Assembly: GCA_017621885.1 (NCBI GenBank)
Contig: JAGASD010000001.1
Span: forward strand, 52,504-116,503
Source of the DNA: Clostridia bacterium
Lineage (GTDB): Bacteria; Bacillota; Clostridia; Oscillospirales; Acutalibacteraceae
Reading direction: 5' to 3'
DNA: 64,000 nucleotides
The position numbers and the translations under genes are program-made. Of the stretch, positions 42,540 through 49,945 are shown piece by piece; positions within the stretch are counted from its first letter, which is position 1, and each line of letters opens with the position of its first letter. The notes under the pieces were generated by a model. It searched no databases. It was not told where the DNA came from and saw nothing but the letters and a program-made list of their open reading frames with translations.

Positions 42540-44042
42540 TTACATTTCTGCGCCTTCAACAACCACGTCGCCAATCATTTCAGTGGTTTGAGCAGGTGCA
42601 GCTGTTTGGGGCTGTGTTGTGGGGGGAGCTACAGGTGCGGTTGTTGCCGGTGCGGTTGTTGCAGGAGCGGTTGTGCTGTTTGCACCTGTGTTTGTATTGG
42701 GTGTGTAAATTATGTTGTAGTTTGTGTTGGGACCGGGTGCTGCGGGGGCAGTAGGAGCGGTTGTTGTAACGCCGAAAATGGTTTCAGAGGGTAAATCTGT
42801 AAGCTCTGCAATGGTCACCGAGGGCTTCGGTGCAGTTGTGGGAGCTGAAGGTGCAACGGTGTTTACATTCTGCAAGGATTCAGCACCGGGATTGTCAGAC
42901 GGCTTAACAAAATAACCGCCGAAATACAAACCCAAAACAACACAAAGAGCGATAGCAATGATGAGGATTATTGCGGCAATGATTTTACCTTTTTTACCCT
43001 TCTTTTCACTGGGTTTAATATCTGAAATGACCTCAGCTTCAATAAGGGATTGCTCGTATTTTGCAACCTCGTCTGCAGAAGCACTCATTTTGAACAGTGT
43101 TTCATCAGCGTATTTGTTTATCATAGAATAAAGTTCATTGGTTGCTTCTACAATAAGGTTGTCAATGCTTTCGCCCGTATCTGCAAAAAGCTTTTTAACA
43201 ACAACCTTATCAGCAGTTGAAACGCTTACAAAAGCATAGTAGTTTACAATTTTATCTCCGTTTTTCTCTCTGAATATGTTGGAAATTGCTGCACCTAAAT
43301 CTGCAGTTCTTAATTCCATTGCACCTTTTGCAAGCTGAGCACAATATTGCTTCGGGTCTTCAATGCCTGTATCGTTAACAAAGGGAGTGAAGAAAACATT
43401 ATCCTCGTGATTTTCTGTGGCTTTAATGTCTTCCTTGAGCATTTTAGCTGCCGGAGTAGAGGGAATTGCAATTCTGAGATTGTTTTTGGTAAGCTTATCT
43501 ATTAATGCTGCGGCTTTTTCGCTTGAGGTGGAAGTTGATTTAATGTCTTTAAAGATTATTTCCTTTTCTTCGGCAGGGATGAAAAAGGGAAGATTTGATT
43601 TTTGGAGAATATCCGGAACAATAGTTTCGATTAAGGGGAAAACCACAATATGCTGTTCTTCATCCTTTATGTAAAAGCCGCTGTAAAGACCGTCTGCAGA
43701 AATCAATTCTGTGCACTCGTTGGGAACGAGTGAGTGGGCTTTTTTGAGTTTGTCATCAGAGATTGTGTCGCCTATAGCCTTATCAATATCACTGCTGTAA
43801 GCAGGAGTAAGATTGAATGCCTTGATGAAAATAGGCTTGAATTTGAGATAGATTTTGCTTTCAACACCGATAAGAATTACATCGGTTTCCGATAAAACCT
43901 CACCCATTTTTGTAAAAAGCTCTTTCGGGTCAGAAAAGCTTTCAAAATATACAGCATTTTTGTCAACAATTTCAGCAACACTGCGTTTTATGTCGGCAAA
44001 TGCATGACTGTTATGTTCAAATGAATATGCTTTAATTTCCAT
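42540..44042 (-). CDS. Membrane protein with degenerate CinA-like domains and Pro/Thr-rich tail
   Basis: 500 residues. Residues 1-145 follow the order of the CinA MoCF domain (SETDVILIGVESKIY, then KAHSLVPNECTELISADGLYSGF and HIVVFPLIETIVPDIL). Residues 173-310 follow a PncC domain (ALIDKLTKNNLRIAIPSTPA, AQLAKGAMELRTADLG, VNYYAFVSVSTADKVV), but the ESCTGG catalytic motif is replaced by IPSTPA. One membrane helix spans 353-378, then a 120-residue extracellular tail rich in Ala, Pro, Thr and Val. Domain assignment is by eye. No LPxTG-type signal is present. It lies directly after a sortase and close to a normal PncC, suggesting a derived, non-enzymatic CinA relative. Confidence 0.6.
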   Translation of the reverse strand: MEIKAYSFEHNSHAFADIKRSVAEIVDKNAVYFESFSDPKELFTKMGEVLSETDVILIGVESKIYLKFKPIFIKAFNLTPAYSSDIDKAIGDTISDDKLKKAHSLVPNECTELISADGLYSGFYIKDEEQHIVVFPLIETIVPDILQKSNLPFFIPAEEKEIIFKDIKSTSTSSEKAAALIDKLTKNNLRIAIPSTPAAKMLKEDIKATENHEDNVFFTPFVNDTGIEDPKQYCAQLAKGAMELRTADLGAAISNIFREKNGDKIVNYYAFVSVSTADKVVVKKLFADTGESIDNLIVEATNELYSMINKYADETLFKMSASADEVAKYEQSLIEAEVISDIKPSEKKGKKGKIIAAIILIIAIALCVVLGLYFGGYFVKPSDNPGAESLQNVNTVAPSAPTTAPKPSVTIAELTDLPSETIFGVTTTAPTAPAAPGPNTNYNIIYTPNTNTGANSTTAPATTAPATTAPVAPPTTQPQTAAPAQTTEMIGDVVVEGAEM

Positions 44043-44056
44043 TTTTGCACCTCTTA

Positions 44057-45130
44057 TTAATAAAGATAGAATTTTTTATCGTTCTTATAAGGATTCTTTT
44101 TGGGGTCGCTGTAATAAGAATCGGGATATTTTACAGGACTTGATTTGTAACGGGCAAGGCTTGTGTCAACCTCTGATGTTTCACCGTCTCTAACCATACG
44201 TGCGATAACAAGAAGTCTTGCATCATCGTGTTCGTATGTGCAGGTACAAAGTGTTACGATAGTATCGGTTGGTAATAAGTCGACACCCGTGTCATAAAGC
44301 TTGCGCTTATCAATTTCTTTGATGTATTCCTCGTAACACGCATCGGAGCAATGATTGAAGGTGAAATCAAAGAAATAGCCGTTGTCACTTTCTGTTGAGC
44401 CGTTTGTAATAACTACCGCGTAAATTTTCCAATCCTTCTTTTCAAAAAGAGAGTCAAAATGAATTACGGGATGCTTTTTGAAATAGTCTATGTTTTTATA
44501 ATTGAGAAGAGAAGCAAAGCGTGAGCCGTCATTCATATTATGACCGTAAAGAAGTGTATTGCGGTCAAAGGGGTCGAATCTGTTTTTGTAGGACGCGTAA
44601 ATTGCACCGTAGCTTGTAGATTTGCCGTAGAAGTCGTGGTTAAGGTAGTATTTGTTGTTATCTGCCTGAACAACCGGTGTATCAATTTTTGTTCCGTCAA
44701 TTTTTATATATCCCACGGTTTGGGGGTTGTTTGCATAATAAAGAGCATAATCGCAAAGGATACCTGCCGGGAATTTAACGTTTAAAAGCTCCGGGTATTT
44801 CTCGTAAAGATAAGCCCATTTTTCTTCCTCAGTCATTGATTCAAGCTCTTTTTTATCCTCATCGGAAAGGGTTGAGGACTGATGCTGCTTTTCTTCCTGT
44901 TTAAGAACAAGGAATTTTTCAATTCCTCGTTTTCCTAAGAAAAGCGAAGATATGACTATTGCAAGAATGAGAATGAAAGAAACCGAATTTAAAACGGTCT
45001 TTTTTATTCTCTTCTTTTTTATAAGAGCTGCAACGGCCTTTTGCTGAGTTTCATCAGTTCGTATTACCGTTTCTTCCGAGCCTTGAAAATATACGTAAGA
45101 CGAGTTTTCTGAGTTGTTATTTTTTTTCAT
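44057..45130 (-). CDS. Class B sortase
   Basis: 357 residues. An N-terminal cytoplasmic region is followed by a membrane helix (VLNSVSFILILAIVISSLFL). The sortase domain has NPQTVGYIKIDGTKIDTPVVQ, RNTLLYGHNMNDGSRFASLL (catalytic His), VTLCTCTYEHDDARLLVIARMV (catalytic Cys in T-L-C-T-C, and Arg). This motif order is class B. It overlaps pncC by 14 bp. It anchors surface proteins to the wall; substrate gene not identified in the window. Confidence 0.93.
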   Translation of the reverse strand: MKKNNNSENSSYVYFQGSEETVIRTDETQQKAVAALIKKKRIKKTVLNSVSFILILAIVISSLFLGKRGIEKFLVLKQEEKQHQSSTLSDEDKKELESMTEEEKWAYLYEKYPELLNVKFPAGILCDYALYYANNPQTVGYIKIDGTKIDTPVVQADNNKYYLNHDFYGKSTSYGAIYASYKNRFDPFDRNTLLYGHNMNDGSRFASLLNYKNIDYFKKHPVIHFDSLFEKKDWKIYAVVITNGSTESDNGYFFDFTFNHCSDACYEEYIKEIDKRKLYDTGVDLLPTDTIVTLCTCTYEHDDARLLVIARMVRDGETSEVDTSLARYKSSPVKYPDSYYSDPKKNPYKNDKKFYLY

Positions 45131-45617
45131 TTAAACCACCTAAAAGAGTGAGCGCCGTTTCAATGGCGGACAATCTGTTATTTAATCTGATTTCATCGGT
45201 GAAATTATTTCTTAACTCTTCAACAAGAGTTTTGTTTCCGTCGGAAACAGCGATGTAAATAAGTCCGACGGGTTTTTCTGTATCGTCTGATGTAGGCCCT
45301 GCAATTCCGGTAATGCCCACACCAATGTCAGAATTCAGTGCTTTTCTGGCACCTTCTGCCATTTCTGCGGCGGTTTTTTCACTTACCGCACCATACAGAC
45401 GGAGTGTTTCGGGATTTACTCCCAAAAGCTTAGTCTTAATTTTGTTTGAGTAAGAGCAGATGCCGCCATTATATATGGAGGAAGCTCCGCTTACATCTGT
45501 TATTATTTTGCTTAACCAACCACCTGTGCATGATTCTGCGATGCCGAGGGTAAGATTTTTTTCTTTTAAATCTGCAACGAGCTTATCGGCTTTTGCAATC
45601 AATTGTTTTTCAGTCAT
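45117..45617 (-). CDS. pncC: Nicotinamide-nucleotide amidohydrolase PncC (CinA C-terminal domain only)
   Basis: About 166 residues from ATG 45617 (GAAGGCG upstream). LTLGIAESCTGGWLSKIITD, GASSIYNGGICSYSNKIKTKLLGV and VGITGIAGPTSDDTEKPVG are intact PncC catalytic and structural motifs; the enzyme deamidates nicotinamide mononucleotide. The MoCF half found in full CinA is absent. It overlaps thiI by 8 bp and the sortase by 14 bp. A distant, seemingly inactive CinA-like protein lies at 42540-44042. Confidence 0.93.
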   Translation of the reverse strand: MTEKQLIAKADKLVADLKEKNLTLGIAESCTGGWLSKIITDVSGASSIYNGGICSYSNKIKTKLLGVNPETLRLYGAVSEKTAAEMAEGARKALNSDIGVGITGIAGPTSDDTEKPVGLIYIAVSDGNKTLVEELRNNFTDEIRLNNRLSAIETALTLLGGLNEKK

Positions 45618-46797
45618 TTTCAACGCCTTCTGATGTTATTGAGATTCTTTTGATTCCCTCATAAGCTCTTTGACAAAGACCTTCAATATCAAGTGCTTTT
45701 TCCGCCGCCTCAATATCGGCGAGGTGAGGACGTGTTTTGGGATGTCGCGGAGTGAAAACTGTACAGCAATCCTCAAAGGGCTGAATTGATATGTTGAAGG
45801 TATCAATTTTTCGCGAAATTGTTATGATTTCTTCCTTATCCATACCGATACAAGGCCTAAAAACAGGGTAACGGGCAACAGCATCCGTGCAACCGAGAGC
45901 GAGAGTCGTCTGGCTTGCAACCTGGGCAACACTTTCACCGGTTATAAGTGCGTGGCAATCTGTGTTGTCGGCAAGCATATTTGAAAGACGCATCATAAAA
46001 CGTCGCATAATAATCGTGAAATATTCTTCGGGACATTTTTCTCTTATAGCTTCCTGAATCTCTGTGAAAGGTACGGTGTGAAGCCAAATTCTGCCGCTGT
46101 AGCGAGCAACCTTTGACAATAAATCGTGCACCTTCTCTTCGGCTCTTAATGATGTATAGGGGGGAGAGGCAAAATGTATGCCCACAAGCTCAAGACCTCT
46201 TTTTGACATCATATAACCGGCAACGGGGCTGTCAATACCGCCTGAAATAAGTATCAATGCTCTTCCTGATGATCCGCAGGGCATACCGCCTGCGCCCTTG
46301 AGCTGATTTCCGCGGACAAATGCTTCGTCACGGATTTCAACGGTAACAACAATGTCAGGGTTCTTAACGTCAACCTTGAGGTGGGGAAAGCTTTCGAGAA
46401 GCTTTCCTCCGAGTGTTGCAGAAATCTCCGGCGATTTCATGGGGAATTTTTTATCGGAGCGTTTTGCTTCAACCTTGAAGGTTTTGGCACTCATAAGCTG
46501 ATCTTTAAGATAAACGGGAGCAAGCTCCGTTATTTTATTCATATCCTTTTCGCATACGCCTGCACGTGAATAGCCTGCAATACCGAAAACCCTTGAAACC
46601 TCGTCGGTTGCAGCATCAATATCAGCATATTCGTCAAGGGGCGAAACCATTATTGTGCTCTGCGATTTTTTAATCTCAAAGGAGCCGAAGGGCTTTATGC
46701 GTCTGCGAATGTTTTTGCAAAGCATATCTTCAAACGTTGAGCGGTTAAGACCCTTCAATGCCAACTCACCGTTTTTTATAAGAATTATTTCTTTCAT
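45610..46797 (-). CDS. thiI: tRNA 4-thiouridine synthetase ThiI
   Basis: 395 residues. An NFLD/THUMP N-terminal half is followed by the PP-loop ATPase (ALILISGGIDSPVAGYMMSKRG, Ser-Gly-Gly-Ile-Asp-Ser) and LITGESVAQVASQT, then FEDCCTVFTPRHPKTRP. It lacks the C-terminal rhodanese domain, as in Bacillus, where a dedicated cysteine desulfurase supplies sulfur directly; here that gene is directly upstream (46813-47949). Adds s4U to tRNA position 8. Confidence 0.96.
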   Translation of the reverse strand: MKEIILIKNGELALKGLNRSTFEDMLCKNIRRRIKPFGSFEIKKSQSTIMVSPLDEYADIDAATDEVSRVFGIAGYSRAGVCEKDMNKITELAPVYLKDQLMSAKTFKVEAKRSDKKFPMKSPEISATLGGKLLESFPHLKVDVKNPDIVVTVEIRDEAFVRGNQLKGAGGMPCGSSGRALILISGGIDSPVAGYMMSKRGLELVGIHFASPPYTSLRAEEKVHDLLSKVARYSGRIWLHTVPFTEIQEAIREKCPEEYFTIIMRRFMMRLSNMLADNTDCHALITGESVAQVASQTTLALGCTDAVARYPVFRPCIGMDKEEIITISRKIDTFNISIQPFEDCCTVFTPRHPKTRPHLADIEAAEKALDIEGLCQRAYEGIKRISITSEGVEND

Positions 46798-46812
46798 ATT
46801 TATCCTTCCGCT

Positions 46813-47949
46813 TTATTTGTATTTTTTGCCGTATTTTAATGAGGCTTCTTTTACCGCTTCAATAAGAAGGTCAACCTCTTGTGTTGTATTGTATCGTGAA
46901 AAGCTTATTCTTACGGCACTGTCGATTGTTTCGGGTGAAAGTCCCATTGCTGTAAGCACGGAACTTCTGTGACCCGTTTTACAAGCAGAGCCTGCTGAAA
47001 TTGATATTCCCTTACTGCTCATAAAATTAACTGCGGGCTGGCTTGGCAGACCGATGATTGAGATGTTTGCAATATACGGAATTGCATCATCGGGGGAATT
47101 GATTTCTATATTGGGTAAATCCCGGATTCCGTTTAAGAATTTTTCTTTTAAGCTTTTGACGTAATCCTGATTCTTTTTTATATCCATACATTTTTCAGCA
47201 GCCGCACCGAATGAAAAAATTGCGGGCGTTGCTTCTGTGCCCGAGTGTATATTCTTTTCCTGGCCGCCGCCGAGAATGTAGGGCTTAATGATATTTGTGT
47301 TTTTTAAATATATTCCGCCCACACCCTTTAATGCGTGGATTTTATGACCGCTTACAGTGATTATATCTGCATCAATGGTCTTAGGTGTTACGGGAATTTT
47401 TGAAAGTGCCTGAACACAATCGGAATGAATGATTGCAGGTGAGTTCTTTGCTTTAATAATACTGCGTATGGAGTTAACGGGTAAAATTGAGCCTACCTCA
47501 TTGTTTACAGCCATCATAGAAACAAAAATCGTCTTTTCATTGATGCTGTCAAAAAGCTCTTTTTCGTCAATTTTGCCGTTTTTGTCAGGCATTAGTCTTA
47601 TGACCTCAACACCTGATGCCTCAAGCTTTTTTATCGGCTCACTCACGCTGGGGTGCTCAATGGCTGTTGTGACGATACGGTTGCCCTGTCGTTTCATTTT
47701 TTCGAAAGCACCGAAAATAGCTGTATTGTTTGCGGCGGTGCCTGAAGAGGTGAAAAAGAAATTATCTTCAGATACGCCTAAAAGTCTGCAGACTTTTTTT
47801 CTTGCTTTTCGCAATTCTGAGGACGCAACACAGCCTGCTTCATGCAAAGAGGATGGGTTTGCCCAATATTCAAGCATTGCTTTTGTTGCTGCTTCTACAG
47901 CTTCTTTGCAGGGCTTTGTGGTAGCGCTGTTATCAAAATATGCTGTCAA
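46813..47949 (-). CDS. Cysteine desulfurase (NifS/IscS family, NifZ-like)
   Basis: 378 residues from TTG 47949 (AAGGAAG upstream). PLP-dependent: VSGHKIHALKGVGGIYL holds the lysine, IIHSDCVQALSKI and FFTSSGTAANN bind PLP, and SAGSACKTGHRSS contains the active-site Cys. The family name NifZ fits the position before thiI, where it donates sulfur to ThiI for tRNA 4-thiouridine. There is no iscU nearby. Confidence 0.93.
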   Translation of the reverse strand: MTAYFDNSATTKPCKEAVEAATKAMLEYWANPSSLHEAGCVASSELRKARKKVCRLLGVSEDNFFFTSSGTAANNTAIFGAFEKMKRQGNRIVTTAIEHPSVSEPIKKLEASGVEVIRLMPDKNGKIDEKELFDSINEKTIFVSMMAVNNEVGSILPVNSIRSIIKAKNSPAIIHSDCVQALSKIPVTPKTIDADIITVSGHKIHALKGVGGIYLKNTNIIKPYILGGGQEKNIHSGTEATPAIFSFGAAAEKCMDIKKNQDYVKSLKEKFLNGIRDLPNIEINSPDDAIPYIANISIIGLPSQPAVNFMSSKGISISAGSACKTGHRSSVLTAMGLSPETIDSAVRISFSRYNTTQEVDLLIEAVKEASLKYGKKYK

Positions 47950-48175
47950 AAATAAAACTTCCTTTTTTTGCGGCTTATGAAAACCAATATTTGCCTATAT
48001 TATTATATAATCAACTAATTATACTATATTATAGCCGTTTTTGTAAATGGGTTTAACGTAAGTTTTGTTGTAAAATTATTGAATATTTTATGAATAAAGG
48101 TAAAAACTGTTTTCAACAGAAATTAAGACAGTTGAACAGGGTTTGTTTTTGTTAACTTAAAGAAGGAGAATTTTT

Positions 48176-49513
48176 ATGAAAAAAAGAAGACCTTTAATAA
48201 GGGGCGTAAGCTTTTTGAGTGCAGTTGTAATTGCTCTTGCAATATGGGGTGGCGTCAATGCCTACAAGCTTTCTGTTGCAGAAAGAAGCATAAAAGCTTC
48301 GAATGAAAGGGCGCTCACGCAGTTAGGCACTTACCTTGATGATATAAACCTTAATTTGCAAAAATGCACATATTGTTCGGGTGAAAGTATGCTGTCAGAC
48401 GTAACGTCTGAAATCTGGCGTTCAAGCGCATCCGCAAAGGAGAGCCTTTCTGAAATAACTGACGGAAACGTTGAACTTTCGGGAGTATATAAATTTCTTT
48501 CGCAGGTTGGTGAATATACGCTCTCTTTGAAGGAACGTATTGCAAAAGGAGAAAAAATATCAAGCGAAGAAACCGAGAATTTAAACAGACTTTTGAGGTA
48601 TTCTGCCCAATTGAGCAAAAGTGTGAATTATCTTATTGAGCAGGAGGAAAACGGGCTTCTTGATTTCGAGGAAATTAAAACCACGTTACAGAAGGAAAAC
48701 AATGAAAGAACACTTCTGGGCACAGAGCTTAACGATGCAAATCAATCCTTGAATGATTACCCGACACTTATTTATGACGGCCCCTTTTCGGACCATATAA
48801 TGAACAAAAAATCTGCGCTTGTTGAAAAATTGGAGGTAGCAACCGAAGCGCAAGCAAAAGAAAAAGCGGCGGATTTTTTGAAAATAAAGAGTGACGGATT
48901 AAAGCTTTTGAGTAAAACTAACAATAACCTGAGCACATACACCTTTTATAACCGCGATTGTACTGTAAGCGTTACTCAGAAGGGTGCAATTGTAAAGTCT
49001 ATGCTAAAATCACAGTATGTGTCGGAAATTAAGCTTTCTTACGATGAGGCTGTAAAAAAAGCTGCTGAATATCTCAGGGAAAGAGGCTATACAAAAATAA
49101 AAGAAAGCTATTATTCAACAACAGACGGTATATGTACGGTTAATTTTTCTTATTACGATAACGGTGTCACATACTATACCGACCTTATTAAGGTAAGCGT
49201 TGCGCTTGACACGGGCGAAATAACGGGCTTCGATGCAACGGGGTATATTATGAATCACAAAACAAGACGGATACCGTCAAACCCGAAATATACTCCCATA
49301 GAAGCAAAAAAGCTTATTAGCGAAAATCTCGATGTTATTTCGTATAAAAAGGCAGTTATACCCACTGAATGGGAGGATGAGCTTTACGTGTATGAATACA
49401 GATGCGTTGACGAGAATAAGCAAGAGGTGCTTGTTTATATAGACCCTGTTACCGGTGAAGAAGCCGATATTCTCCTTCTTCTTTATACAGATGGCGGTGT
49501 GCTTACAAAATAA
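48176..49513 (+). CDS. ypeB: Germination protein YpeB
   Basis: 445 residues. A single N-terminal membrane anchor (VSFLSAVVIALAIWGGVNAY) is followed by a helical region (SERAL-type periodicity) and C-terminal PepSY-like repeats (VKKAAEYLRERGYTKIKESYYSTTDGICTVNFSYYDNGVTYYTDLIKVSVALDTGEITG). Needed for localisation of the cortex lytic enzyme SleB. No sleB gene is adjacent in the window. AGAAGGAG lies before the ATG. Confidence 0.92.
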   Translation: MKKRRPLIRGVSFLSAVVIALAIWGGVNAYKLSVAERSIKASNERALTQLGTYLDDINLNLQKCTYCSGESMLSDVTSEIWRSSASAKESLSEITDGNVELSGVYKFLSQVGEYTLSLKERIAKGEKISSEETENLNRLLRYSAQLSKSVNYLIEQEENGLLDFEEIKTTLQKENNERTLLGTELNDANQSLNDYPTLIYDGPFSDHIMNKKSALVEKLEVATEAQAKEKAADFLKIKSDGLKLLSKTNNNLSTYTFYNRDCTVSVTQKGAIVKSMLKSQYVSEIKLSYDEAVKKAAEYLRERGYTKIKESYYSTTDGICTVNFSYYDNGVTYYTDLIKVSVALDTGEITGFDATGYIMNHKTRRIPSNPKYTPIEAKKLISENLDVISYKKAVIPTEWEDELYVYEYRCVDENKQEVLVYIDPVTGEEADILLLLYTDGGVLTK

Positions 49514-49588
49514 TGTATAAAGAAAACTCAGCAGGGGATAATTTAATTGGAGTGTCGGAATACACGGCTCCGGAAAGGACGTGAGTTT

Positions 49589-49897
49589 ATGAAAAAAATA
49601 ATCGCTGTTATTTCTGCTTTGTTGCTCGTAGGATGTATGGCTGTTGTATTCTATGGTTGCGGTGCAGATGACGAAAATACCACAACAATATCCGAAACAT
49701 CAGGCACAACAGTTACGGAAAGTACAACAAATGCCGAAAGCACAACAATGAAGTCGGAGATGAACCCCGGCATTGTTACCGACGAATCAGAAAAAGGTGA
49801 TAACGGGGTAATCGGTGATATTGTAACAGATGCATCCGAAGGAATTTCCGAAGCGGTAACAGATGTGTCTGAGGGTATGTCAAGAATGATGCAGTAA
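49589..49897 (+). CDS. Small Thr-rich lipoprotein, function unknown
   Basis: 102 residues from ATG 49589 (AAAGGACGTGAG upstream). A lipoprotein signal (MKKIIAVISALLLVGCMAVV, then FYGCGADDENTTT) is followed by Thr/Ser/Glu-rich disordered sequence (ETSGTTVTESTTNAESTT) and a repetitive Val-Thr-Asp-(Ala/Val)-Ser-Glu-Gly motif (IVTDASEGISEAVTDVSEGM). No fold recognised. It follows ypeB by about 75 bp and could share its transcript. Confidence 0.7.
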   Translation: MKKIIAVISALLLVGCMAVVFYGCGADDENTTTISETSGTTVTESTTNAESTTMKSEMNPGIVTDESEKGDNGVIGDIVTDASEGISEAVTDVSEGMSRMMQ

Positions 49898-49899
49898 CA

Positions 49900-49945
49900 A
49901 AAAATAAAGGCTCTTCGCGTTTCGCGAAAAGCCTTTATTTTTTAT
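49900..49945. terminator. Bidirectional terminator
   Basis: AATAAAGGCTCTTCGCG/CGCGAAAAGCCTTTATT stem with A- and T-runs, between the converging genes. Confidence 0.85.
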
